DNA from: Nicotiana tabacum | Lineage: Eukaryota; Streptophyta; Magnoliopsida; Solanales; Solanaceae | DNA length: 64,000 nucleotides | Reading direction: 5' to 3' | Assembly: GCF_000715075.1 (NCBI RefSeq) | Contig: NC_134094.1 | Span: 78,226,838-78,290,837 of the forward strand | Part shown: positions 47,638 through 59,490 of the stretch, piece after piece | Numbering within the stretch: the first letter of the stretch is position 1 | Layout of the letters: every line of letters begins with the position of its first letter | Notes under the pieces: model-generated | The model's database searches: none | What the model was told of the DNA's origin: nothing | The model's input: the letters and a program-made list of their open reading frames with translations, nothing else | Made by a program: the position numbers and the translations under genes

Positions 47638-48190
47638 ATGGATGTTCAGGCGTTGGTTGATGGAGTCATAAGATTTGATATCTCCAAACTTGGTGGAATT
47701 CTTGTTTGTATTGTGATGTCGTCATCCTTGTTCGAACGCATTAAGGCTCGTTGGTATAATGTTCTTTATTTGCTTGTCTTTGGGACATGGTGTTGTGAAA
47801 TGGTAACAAAGAAGCGATTATCAGCGATGGCGGTATGTGGCGGCTTCAAGGTTGGATCGATGTTTCTATTATTGACGATTTGAGGGATATGGTCCATGAG
47901 ACGGCTCAGAGGTTGTGGTACTTTATTCGTTCATATGCTACTGAGATAGATTATAATTTGAGCCAGTATTTTTAGAAGCGAAGGATTAGGAAGGACATGG
48001 TGGGATGTGTCCCGCGGTGGTTGAATTGTTAACAGGTCAAGCATGAGCAGGAGAGATCGAGCAGTTCGCTTTAGAGGTTGGCTAAATCGAAGTGGGAGTG
48101 GGAGCATATCGTATGGATTTTGTGGCAGGGTATCCACCTACTTTGAGAAAGCTTAGTATGATTTGGGTCATGGTGGACAAATGACTAAGT
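47638..48190 (+). pseudogene. Integrase relic in element D (Tekay-type)
   Basis: 47638 onward reads 'MDVQALVDGVIRFDISKLGG' then 'SSLFERIKARWYNVLYLLVF'. This matches the segment that links RNase H to integrase in Tekay polyproteins (family: MDVQALANRFVRLDVSEP...SSLYDRIRERQYDDPHL). Further on come a degenerate zinc-finger end 'NC*QVKHEQ' (about 48025-48050) and 'MDFVAGYPPTLRKLSMIWVM' (about 48110-48175), around the first catalytic Asp. Stops and frameshifts interrupt it. It shows that D descends from a coding chromovirus. Confidence 0.7.
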
Positions 48191-51100
48191 CAGGGTATAT
48201 CATGTGAGGTGGTGGCTTCTGTACTCAAGAAGTTCGAATGTAACGTTAAGATTTCACTTGGAAATGTAGGGGAATGGGAACGTTCGATTTGTCATTTTAG
48301 GATGCAACATAGCCTCGAATTTTGAACGTATTGTTGGACCTTCAGTTGGTATTAATGAAACTGAACGGACTCTTACAGCTGGTGGACGAGTATGGGCTTA
48401 GGAGGACTTACCGATTTCGTGGTGGTTGTAATTAGGGCAATGTCGTAGGAAGATGTCGATATGGGATTATACATGTGGGCTATCTCCTGTGAGAAGGTTA
48501 GGGGTTGCGTGATTCTGATGAAGTTCTTATGAGGAGTTCTACTTTCTATCCAACGGGAGGCATGTACTATGATGTCGGCTTGGATCGCGTAGAAAAGATG
48601 ATATGACTATTAGGAGGTTGAGAATGCATTTGGGGTGAGTAATTTGTGGCGTGTTATGATTAGTACAACAAGAGCTTGTGAGAAATTTGGCTGAGTAATA
48701 GTGAGAGGTCATGTAAGCTAGGGGAAATATCATTGTGGGTCCTTTGGTTTTGTGGTTGTGGTTTAAACTAAGCGGGGGAGCCTACAGTCGATAATTGGGT
48801 CACGTGGTATGTGCCTTTGTAGTTTCTGATTAGCGGTACGTTGGAGGATTAGTTATGGCCGAGGAAGAGAACATCTGGGTTAATTCGAGCAAGGAATTTG
48901 ATGGATGTGTGCTAAATTTCACCTTATTGATGTGTGAAGGTTGTGAAATGACCAGATTTGATATTTCTTCGTGAAGGAGATATACAAGGGAATAGATTCA
49001 TTCGATTGCTTCTTTTAGAGTATTCGTGTGATAATGGAGCACTGGTTGTTAGCTATATATTCGGGACCAGATCAGAGTGGATGACTCTCAATGATGGTTC
49101 TAGTGGGTTCAAGAATTAAAGTGTATTGCCTAAGGATTTTTGGGTTCGTTGTGTGGCTAAGGAATTAGTTTTGCGGTGGAGTGTGAAAGAGACATGGGGG
49201 TATTTCTATGAATGTCACCGGGTCTGCGGTGCGGTGTTAGAGAGATGGAAAAAATAACTTCGGATTCACAGAAGATCATTTCAGAATGGGTGTATCAGTT
49301 GCAGATACTATTGAGTGCATGGGGAGAGTATAAAGTGGTTTATATGCATTGAGGCAATGTGGTTTTGCAATTTGGGGTCACTCGGGGTGAGTGTTGATTG
49401 AGGTCCATTATGTGCTGGAAAGAAGAGGTATTAATGTTGAAGGTAAGTCAAGAGAAAAATGAGGAGTTGAATCAGTTTAGTAGCAGTTTAGATCGGCATG
49501 GTAAAGGAAGTGATCGGTTCCTTTAACGTGATAAGGCTATACATGTGTTTCGTGGCTTTACTACTGGCTTGGCAGTTTCCGTAATTTGGTTGATTCTGAG
49601 GGATTTAGTTGTTCTGTGGAAGAGGCATTGTGTATTAAATTGCAGATTCTTGATTTGCATTACAGAAATAGTATGGTTGGTATACATAGATATGCAGATT
49701 TTTCTACCTAGCACGGAAGGTTGTGGGAGTATCTCCTACGGGATGATCATATGAGTGTGACGTGTTAGTCATTTAAGTGGTAGAGATTGAAATTAGGTAT
49801 GAAGATTCTTGTTCGGTTGCTAATCGGAGAGTTTATGTATGATAGTCGCTATATTCCTTTGGTTGTAGACTGTGGAAGTTTGTTTCGGTTTTGACGGTTG
49901 ATCGTATTTTCCATAGATAGGGTCTTTGTGGATCTTTGGAAGGTTATTTACCTATTTTTGAATGATCGAAATCGGCTTGAGGTCCATTGGTAGGCCTAAT
50001 GTGAAGGTATATTCTACACTAGATCGAATATGTTTATAAGATGCTACATTTGTCAATGGATGATTATTTGGGCGTGGTGAATGTTATTCCTGTTGTCATC
50101 TATTTCATGTGTAACTCTTTTATGCCATGTGGGATGTGAGACGACTTGATTATCCACAAGTGTGTTGTGGTCTTGTGTATCTTGTGGTGTTATATGAGCG
50201 ATATGGCTCTCGAGATGTTGGTTGTTTATTGCACCTTAGTCGTGCTTGGGCCTTTGTAGTGCATGGTGCTATCTGTCTCCTGAGAGTTATGTTTATGCAT
50301 TTGGCGTGCTTGTAGTTGGCATGCGTGTGTCCAGTGGGTATGAGCATTTTGGCTCGATGGGTACTCCCTTACTGATTATTATGAGTTGATCGTGTGGCAC
50401 GCCGCCACTAGTACAATGTTTGTATCGGGTTGCACACCGTATCATATGTGGATCGAGTTGCAAGACGCAATAGTAATATGTTGAGTACGGTTCCTTACAC
50501 TTATTTTTTGTGTTTTGTTTCTCATCTCTAAGATAGATTTATAGCTTTGGCTTGGTTGTTTATTTCGTTACGCGGGCTGGATAGTTCTGTACTCAGGTTC
50601 GCTTCTCCTTATTAGTCATATTAGAGATGTGGCTTGTTGGCGCGTTGATGATGCCATATGAGATTCTAGATGGTTTTTGATGTGTCTCGTCGATCGAGCA
50701 ACTTGTATTAGGTGAGACGAGGTTGTTGGACCTGAAATTAGTGCAACTGGATTGGTATAATATATGTTTGGGGAAGGAATGTCACAAATCAATTCAGAAT
50801 GCGGCAATGATTCTTGTCGAGCAAGGGAAACTCCATGTTTATTGATTTGACGGGTGGTTATGAGATTTTTTATGTGTCTTTCTTCGTTCCAGTATTACGA
50901 GGTTTGGAACAGGATTTTTATATGTCATGAGGTACATTACGGCATCGAGTTTGTAAATTTACAGCTATTGTGATTGGAGGATGTTATTATGGGCATATGA
51001 ATTATGCGGTGCATTGAGTGATTACAACATAGGTGTATAATCATGTTTTGGTACGGCTTGTGGAAACTGATGCGGTGTATGTATGCTAGAATCAGACCTT

Positions 51101-51290
51101 GTAGACAATTCCAGATGTTGGAATTTGGTTCTAAGCTTGTGGGCTAAGGTAGTAGGAAGGATCTTTAGTCTGGGTTAAGCTAACATGCTGATATGTACTG
51201 TAATGGCACGAATAGGAGCACGAGGTATTATACAATGATTTTTGGCAACTTTGGAACTGTTCATATCACGTTTGAGGATGAACGTATGTT
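48191..51290 (+). other. Element D interior, non-coding part
   Basis: No domain was recognised in about 3.1 kb. It is co-linear with B and F interiors, sharing for example 'aagcgggggagcctac' at 48770, 'gatttttgggttcgttgtgtggct' (partly), and 'gatcgaaatcggcttgaggtcc' types of phrase. It has several short ORFs of up to about 70 codons. Confidence 0.65.
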
Positions 51291-51304
51291 TAAATAGGGG
51301 AGAA
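51291..51304 (+). other. Element D polypurine tract
   Basis: 'taaataggggagaa' sits directly before the 3' LTR start TGTAATGACC. Confidence 0.8.
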
Positions 51305-54283
51305 TGTAATGACCCGACCGGTTGTTTTGAGATCTAGCATGTCGTTCGGCGGTTTGAGACCTTGAGTACCTTCACTTCATGTATTATGACTTGCAGTGTA
51401 GTCAGATTTGAATTTGGGTAAGTTTGGAGTTAATTTGGAAGGAAAATTCTTAATTCGAAAGCTTTAAGTTAGAAGAGTTGACCAAGGTTTGACTATTGAG
51501 TAAACGACCTCGGAATTGGGATTTAAAGGTTCTTATAGTTTGTAAGGTGATTTTGTACTTGGGCGTATGTTCGGGTGGAGTATCGGATGGTCCGAGAGTG
51601 ATTCAACGCTTATTATTGGAACTTTGCATTTTTGAAGATTTGAAATTTGGTACGTTTGTCTTAGAATGTACTTTGGGGTTATCAGACTACGGACGGTGTT
51701 TCAGCACCTTGGATACGTTCATTTTATTGATTGGAACTTGTGTGTGATGTTTTGTTGTAATCCGGAATGTCTAAGTGTGATTCGGACGCGTTCGGCGAAA
51801 TTTGAATGTTTGAACATTAAAAGAAGGATTTTGATCGCCAATTCATGGTTTTATTATTATTTGTGACGTTTCGAGCCTTTGCAAACATTTGAATAAGGTA
51901 TTGGGGCTTATTGGTGTGATTGGAGGGGGTCCCGGGGGCCTCGGGTGTGATTCGGGGTGTTTTCGGACCAAGTTTGGGTGTTTTGATATGGCTAATGTTG
52001 GTTTCTGGTGTTGTTATTCGCGACCGCGGTAGGGATCACACGTTTGCGATGAAGGAATTTGGATGCTGAGAATTTATTCTACGCGAACACGACAAAGAGG
52101 TCGCGAATGCGGAGAAGAAATTGGGGCTAGGGGACTTTTACCCTACGCGAAAGCAACAAGGGAGTTGCGAACGCGAAGAAGTGTGGGCTGACAGGTTTGC
52201 CCTTCGCGATCTACCACAAACACGAAGGAGTAAATTGATGGTAGGGACAATTAGTCATTGCGAACGTGATGCACAGCTTGCGAACGCGAAGCTTTGGACA
52301 GGAAGGCCTTCGCGAACGCGATGAAGGGCCTGTCAGAGGCTTATAACAGGGAGCTCGGGGGTGAGCCCATTTTATTCAATTTCTCTCTTGTTGAGGCGAT
52401 TTGGAGCGATTTTGAAGAGCAATTTTCATCATTTATCATGAGGTAATTTATTCTCACTTTTTGTAAGTTAAATACATGGATTATATATGGATTTTAACAT
52501 AAACATTTGGTAAAAATTGTGGGATTTTGGAAGAAAACATAAAAGTGATATTTTTGGATTTTTACCACGAAATTAGATATGGAATTGGGAATAAATTATA
52601 TATTTGAGTTCGTGGTGCTATGGTAATATTTATCTTCGACAATTTTTGAAATTTGGGCACGTGGGTTGACTTTGTTGACTTTTTGAGTGGAGTTGGAAAT
52701 TGTTATAAATTACTAAGTTATGAGTATTGGAGTATATTTCGATTGGTTTGCACGTTGTTTGATTAGTTTTGGATTATTTTGCATCGATTTGAGGTGTTAG
52801 AGAGGCGTTGGAGCCCGTTATCGGATTGCGAAGCAAGGTAAGTTTCCTATCGAACCTTGTATATGGGAATTTACCTCGTAGGTGATATATTTTCTATGTG
52901 CTTCATGTTGTGGGAGCTGCGCACGTATGATGTGACGAGTGTCCGTGCGTATGCTAGAATTCCTTATTAGGTTCGGGCAGACTTTGACTCACGCCATGCT
53001 TTAATTGTAATATTTGGGTTATTCTTGCCTATTTAATTGCTTTAATTTGCATTTTGCCTGAGACTAGACTTGTGTAAATTATCGGACTTACTATTTTAGA
53101 TATTTGGCGAACCACTTGATTAGCAGTAGAGATTACACTTTCTTTTACAGATTTCTTCCGTGTTGTACGAATTTGTCCGAAAGTTTCTTGAATTCCATAA
53201 CTCACACATATATTTGTGAGTGGGGTCAGTGACCCATCAAGTCTTCATTATTCCTATGGGATCGGGCTAAACGCCTCAGCAGTACTATTATAGGATTGGG
53301 CAGTTCGCCTCGGCAGTATTACGAGATGTATCTATGGTTCGTGTCGGTCGACCCTCGGCAGTGTATACGATTATGAGATCGGGCTGAACGTCTCAGCTGG
53401 GATCGGGTCGTACGTCACCACCGAAATTCATGCCATTACTCTTATGGGATTGGGTCGCTCGCCTCGGCAGAATTGTGCGTAATATTTGACAATAATTCAG
53501 TGTACCCTTGAGTTTTCCTAGCTTGAGACGTGACATTTTATTTTGTGTGGACCATTATGTACTCCATTTGAGGAAGTATTCGGTATTTGAGGACTTCGTG
53601 TCTACCATTCAGTTGTGGATCGTATTATGTATCTATACATGCTCTCACTGTTTTTACTTGCTATGCTTCGTACTTGCCTACTTTTATTATACATGATTTA
53701 TTGGACCATTAGTAAGTATCGATGTCGACCCCTCGTCATTACTTATTCGGTGTTAGGCTAGATACTTACTGGGTACGCGTTGATTTATGTACTCATACTA
53801 CATTTCTATATTTATTATGCAGGTACTGAGACATGTTCATTTAGTGGCCATCTTGGCGCATAGGAGTAGCTGCAGAAGGGACTTTATGGTTAGCTACATT
53901 CCATGCTACGATCTGCAGCACACAGAGTCTCCATCATATTCATTTATTTTATCCTGTCTATTTTATATTTCAGACAGATATTGTATTAGTACTGTATTTC
54001 CTAGTGGATGCTCATGCACTTATGACACCGGGTTTTGGAGATTTAGATTTTGCTCGTAGTTGTATTCTGTTATGATTTCGGATTTATATTTTGGCTATAT
54101 TCGAACATTTAAAATAATGACATCTATACTTTTTATGAAAATGAATGAACTTTCACTCTTTATTTCATTAATTGTTTTGAAATGCATTTTGGATTTACTA
54201 TCGACGTATTGGTTTAATTGTTGGTTTGCCTAACAACGGTGTTGGGAGCCATTACGACCTATCATGGGATTTGGATCGTGATA
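51305..54283 (+). repeat. Element D 3' LTR
   Basis: The layout is the same as in the 5' LTR: a 'gcgaacgcgaag' cluster at 52015-52325, splice-donor-like 'aaggtaagt' at 52835, and the minisatellite at 53255-53480. It ends at 'ggatcgtgata' with no primer-binding site after it. Confidence 0.88.
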
Positions 54284-55140
54284 TGGCACAGCTAAATGAG
54301 GCGCCTTGAGTGGAGCTTTTGAATAATGGGTCGCTTTATCTTTGTGATGGATATTTCTAAGTACAAAACTATGGCTTTATACAAAAGGGTTGAAGCGCAC
54401 AAATAGTTATTTTTAGAATCCCTTTTTAAAGAATTGATAAAATTTATAATCTTTTTAAAGTTTAGCAGCTTCAGAATTAACTTGAAACATGTGTATTTGA
54501 AGTTTTAAAGTTAGACCTACGGGTATGAAGTTATGAATGAAGTTCAAATTCAAGACTTAATTTCTAAATTTAGGCTTTAGCAGACAGCTTCAGACCCAAA
54601 GAAGAAGAAGAAGAAATGCCGAGTCTGATGTTTCTTAAAACTAGCTATACTTTAAATAGTTTTAAGAACAAAATATATTTTAAATATGGATACTACAAGC
54701 AGCTACCTGGCATGATTTCTACGCTCAAAAGTTAAAGAAAAATATCTTGGAATTTAACCACAATTTTTTTAATTTAAACCCAAACCCCTTGTTGCATTGA
54801 TATAAGTTCTGCCCTTCTTATATACTTTTGAATATTCATTATAGTCGATTCATATCGAATGTGAATATATATAATTTTCTGATCACTTTCATTCTATCCC
54901 AGGCATGTAAAATCTCCTATGAAAGTATTTTCAGCTAGGATAAAACACAGGGAATGCGATTGATTATAATACGTTGAGAAAATTTAATTTAATTATGTTA
55001 CTCTTGGTACAGAATGAACAAACAAGGAGAAACTTTGATCAGTACTAATGGTCTGAGGATAATTTATTCAACGACAATAACCGCTCTACTTTGATAAATA
55101 AATAAAGTTGAGGCACACATTATTCATATTCACCTAGCAA

Positions 55141-55608
55141 CTTGTTTGGATGGTTGTTACACATTGTTTCATAATGTATCGTATTGTATTATATTGTATT
55201 GTATTGTATTATATTGTATTGTATTATATTGTATCATTTGATGAATATAATGTTTGGATAGATTGTATCGTTTGTTGTTGTTTCATGATATCATGCATCA
55301 GCAATATGAAGAATAAACTTGCAATATTATAAAAAAAAATTATGATACAGGGTAAATTAATTATTTTAAAAGGTAGGATAAATAATAAAATAAAATTATT
55401 TAATAATAACGACGGGTGAGATGAGAGAAAAAGACAAGATAACGATGCAACCACACCAAATCGGTCATTACATAAAGTGACATTTCGTCGTTATGTAACG
55501 ACGAAATTAACGATACGATATAATAAAATTTAAGTAACAACCAAAACAAATATCGTATTCAAAGTAACAATACGATACAATACAATAGGTAACAACCATC
55601 CAAACAAG
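55141..55608. mobile_element. MITE with 20-bp perfect terminal inverted repeats
   Basis: The left end 'cttgtttggatggttgttac' and the right end 'gtaacaaccatccaaacaag' are exact reverse complements. The inner parts are also partly complementary ('atgtatcgtattgtatt' / 'aatacgatacaatacaa' type). The element is 468 bp and non-coding. An internal tract of 'gtattgtattatatt' pentamers covers 55180-55240. Superfamily not assigned. Confidence 0.85.
55180..55240. repeat. (TTGTA)n pentamer tract
   Basis: About eleven 'gtatt'/'atatt' pentamers inside the MITE. Confidence 0.85.
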
Positions 55609-55904
55609 CCGTAAAAATGTACATGATATATCTCAGTACATAATAAAATATATTTGTTTCTTTTTTTAGCTAAACTCTTGTGAAGTATTTCCAATATGTG
55701 GTACATATTACATTTAGTATTAAAATCACAGCAAAAGATACACGAATTATGAGGTCAATTTACCTAATTTCGACAATAAAGTCCTTCTGATGCTTAAAAT
55801 CAAATATCATGATTCATGCATGATATTTTATAGAGACATGTGAAGATATAATTTACCCAATTTTGTAAATAAACTGATTTTGATGTTTATAATCAATGGC
55901 CACA

Positions 55905-56060
55905 TGCAGAGCTAGAGTATCCAGAGCGGAGCTAGAGTATTCAGTACGGGTTCGATCGAATTCAGTAAATTTTGCTTAAATCATGTACTTATATCAGAAA
56001 ATTTATTAAATATATATAAATATTAATTTCTAACCTAGTAATTAAGATGAGGTATGTGTT
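55905..56060. repeat. Possible dispersed repeat fragment
   Basis: Two nearby copies of 'gagctagagtat' (55910 and 55929), then 'cgggttcgatcgaattcagt' and 'tatatataaatattaatttc'. It resembles a common Solanaceae interspersed repeat from memory. Family not certain. Confidence 0.3.
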
Positions 56061-56343
56061 CGGTGGCTAGTTAAGAATTCATAATTCAAATCTTTATTCT
56101 GTCTTTGTTCATGTATGATATTTAATAGTGACAGATGAAGATATATTTACAACTAATGTATTAGTCGAAATAAGTTGTTTGGCAAAAACGGCCCTAAGAT
56201 ACTCTTAATATGGTGTAATATTTTCCTCTTTGGGCAAAACTCGTACGTTTTTCCAGAAGGTCCAGCATTATTAAGAGTATCCAACTCCTTATAAGTAGTA
56301 TATTTTTCTTTTTTACTTTACATGTGGGACTTTGTTCATAGAA

Positions 56344-58475
56344 TATAACGACCCGACCGGTTGTTATACTTTCTAGATCTCCATTTTTCTATTTAAGACT
56401 TTCTTTATGTGATTTTCCTATTTTATGACTTGTCGGGACAGTTTGTTTGGTTTCGGAAAGCTTTGGGTTCAATCCCAAACACTTAGTTCCATAATAGTGG
56501 CCTAAGGTGGCCAAGTTTGACTTGAGTCGATACTTTGAGTAAATGACCTCAGAATCGTTATTTGAAGATTTCAATAGGTTCGTATGGTGATTTTGACCTG
56601 GGTGTATGTTCAGATCAAGTTTCGGTTGACCGGGGGCGTTTTGGCGCTTATTGTTGAAAGTTGGCATCTTGAAGGTTTTAGAGTTTTCTAAGTTTGAGTT
56701 GAAGCATACCTTGGTGTTATCGGATCCGGTTTGGCATTCCGAGCATGGGAGTACATTTGTTTTGTCATATCGGACTTGCGTGTGAAATTTAATGTTATTC
56801 TGAGTTATCTAAGTATGATTTGTCGTGTTCGGAGTTAGTTGAAAGAAGTTTGAAGTTTGGAAGTTAATTAATTTGGTTTTGAAGTACGATTCTTGGTTTC
56901 GATATTATTTTAGGTGTTCCGAGACTTCGAGTAGGTCCGAATTATGTTTATGGACTTATTAGCATAACTTGGTGGGGTCCCGGGTGGCTCGGCTGAGTTT
57001 CGGACCATCCCGAGCAAGGTAGAAGTTGGAAGATTTTTGTTGGTGCTGGCGTGCTTCGTGATCGCGAAGAAGACTGGTGAAAGGGGTGAAGGTTTGCTCT
57101 TCGCGAACTCAAGGAAAGCCTCGGGAACGCGATGGATGACCTGGCTCCTCTTTGCGAACATGGAGCTACCTTCGTGAACGCGAAAAAGGGAGAGGCAAGA
57201 AAGGCTGGAAGGCTTAGGCCTTCGCAAATACGACTGGCTTGACCGCGAACGCGAAGTGTTGGGGGCTATATGCCTCATGAATGCGACCTGTGCATCGCGA
57301 ACACGATGAAGAATTTATGGGCAGGGGCAACTTGGTCTTCATGATCGCGAGGCTTTTTTTGAGACCGCGATAAAGAATGCCTGGGTAGATTGGGATTTTT
57401 AATACGAGACTTAGGCTCATTTCACCCATTTATCTCTTATTTTGAGCGATTTGGGAGCTCTTTTAAGGGGTATTTTCATCAATTATAAGGTAAGCGATTT
57501 ATACCTATTATGAGTTAAATACATGGATTAGGTATGAACTTTAACATGAAAATTAGTAGAATTTTAGGATTTTGGTGAAAAACCTAGAATTTAGTAAAAA
57601 TTGATTTGACCACAAAAATAATTATGGAATTAGGTATAAAATATATATTCGAGTACGTAATTCCATGGGTAATATTTATCTTCAAAAATATCTGGAATCC
57701 GGTCACGTGGGCCGGGGGTTGGCTTTTGTTGACTTTTCCGAGTGGGGTTGAGAATTGACTCTAATAGTTAAATTAAGAGTTTTTGACCATATATTGATTG
57801 ATTTTTACATCCTTTGACTAGTTTTAGGTTGCTCGACATCGATTTGAGGTAACTAGTGAGGTCTGGGAACGGAGTAGTGGGCTTGGAAGCAAGGTAAGTC
57901 TCTTGCCTAATCTTATAAGAGGGAATTATCCCCGTAGGTATTTTAATTGTTGTGTGCTACTTGTTATTGGTGCTACGTACATACTAGGCGACGAGAGTCA
58001 ATTCATAGTTAAATTTATGTTTATGTTCGGGTAGACTTAGACCTACACCATGCCTTAACTGTACTATTTGAATTGAACTTGTTTGTTTGATAACTTGAAT
58101 TTATAACTAAGATTGAGACTAGAATTTATGTATTGACCGAGCATCTTACTTTTGATTTTGTGGGATATTTGATGATCGGTAACAATTATGTTCCTCTTGC
58201 ATTCCTATCTTCATATTGTGTTTATGTGATTTGTACTTACGTGTCTTCGCGGGTGAGAGAGTTTCTCTATTCTTATGGGATCGGGTCATTCGTCTTGTAG
58301 TATTGTGAAGCATTATTATGGGATCGGGACGTTCACCTCGGCAGTATTGTGAAATATTCTTATAGGACCGGGCCGTTTGCCTTGACAGTATTGTGAGTTA
58401 TTCTTATGTGTCGATGGTGCTCAGCCATGGCTACCGAACTATTGCCGGCGAAGCATTGAAGTGGGGGATAGATGG
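56344..58475 (+). mobile_element. Element E: partial LTR related to D
   Basis: It starts 'tataacgacccgaccggttg' (the TG is decayed). It has a 'gcgaacgcgaag' cluster (57050-57370), 'aaggtaagcga' (57488), splice-donor-like 'aaggtaagt' (57891), and 'gggatcgggacgttcacctc' minisatellite units (58265-58400). The last third of a D-type LTR is missing because element F starts at 58476. It may resume beyond the window. Confidence 0.7.
57050..57370. repeat. GCGAACGCGAAG cluster in the E LTR
   Basis: Words such as 'ttcgcgaac', 'cgcgaacgcgaagtg' and 'atcgcgaacacgatgaag', diverged, in the same relative place as in D. Confidence 0.6.
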
Positions 58476-59179
58476 TGTAACGACCCGATCGGTCGTTTTG
58501 AGCATTTGCATTTCGTTCAGCTATTTGAAGTCTTGAGTAGCTTCATATGATATATTATCACTTGTGTGAATCGTCAGTTTGATTTTTATATTTTTTGGAA
58601 GTGATTTGGAAGAATGAATTTCATGTTTGAAGCTTTAAGTTGGAAGAGTTGATCAAGTTTTACATTTGTGTATTTGACCCCGGAATAAAGTTTTGATGGT
58701 TCCATTAGGCCCGGATGGTGATTTTGGACTCGAGCGTATGCCCGGATTTGCATTTGGATGTTCCTAGAAGGATTCGACACTAATTGGCGAAAGTTAAAAA
58801 TTTGAAGGTTTGGAAAATTCATAAGTTTGATCGGAAGTTGACTTTGAGAATATTGGATTCGGATTGTGGTTTCGGGAATTGGAATAGCTTCGTTATATCA
58901 TTTAGGACTTGTGTACAAAATTTGGGTTCATTACGGGTTGACTTGATATGTTTCAGCGCGAGTTTTGGAAGTTGAAAGTTCAAAGTTCATTTAAGTTTGA
59001 TATGAGGTGCGATTCATTGTTTCGATGTTGTTATGTGGGATTTGGGGCCTCGAGTAGGTCCGCGTTATGTTATATGACTTGTTGGTATATTCGGACGGGG
59101 TCCTGAGTAGCTCGGAAGAGTTTCGGACGAGGTTCAGATCGTTTGGATCAATTCTGTTAAGGCTGGTTTTTCAGCAGTC

Positions 59180-59490
59180 CTGGTTTGATCGCACCTACGG
59201 AATGTTGGGCGCAAGTGCCACATCGGACAAGCAAGGTAGTAGTCGCAGAAGCGGCATGGCAGGATCAGGGCAGTGTCGCAGGTGCGAGGTTATTTTCTGC
59301 ACCTACGCGATCGCAGATACGGTGCTGGGAACGCAGAGGCGATGGCAGTGCAGAAGCGTATTTTTAACTCGCACCTGCGCGATCGCAGATACGGACTTTC
59401 TGACGTAGATTCGAGGGCAGGATACCAGTGGTCATTCGCAGGAGCAAAACTAGGGCCGCAGAAGCGGCTAAGTGGGTCGCGGGTGCGACG
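59180..59490. repeat. GCAGAAGCGG / GCGATCGC cluster in the F LTR
   Basis: Repeated 'cgcagaagcggc', 'cacctgcgcgatcgcagata' and 'gcgcgatcgcagata' type words upstream of TATATA. The 'GCGATCGC' core is a perfect 8-bp palindrome. Confidence 0.7.

Larger units (their letters stand above)
44148..54283 (+). mobile_element. Element D: large LTR retrotransposon with degenerate, mostly non-coding interior
   Basis: The 5' LTR (44148-47097) starts TGTTATAACGACCCGATCG and ends 'ggatcgtgaca', followed by the PBS 'tttggtatcagagcac'. The interior (47098-51304) has no intact domain but keeps integrase traces at 47638-48190. The polypurine tract 'taaataggggagaa' precedes the 3' LTR (51305-54283), which starts TGTAATGACCCGACCGG and ends 'ggatcgtgata'. 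The LTRs differ visibly, mostly by C/T and G/A changes, so the insertion is old. Target-site duplication unclear. Confidence 0.85.
54284..56343. other. AT-rich intergenic sequence
   Basis: No gene is supported. It contains a hairpin-type MITE (55141-55608) and, near 55905-56060, a possible dispersed repeat piece ('ggagctagagtattcagtac'). Confidence 0.6.
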
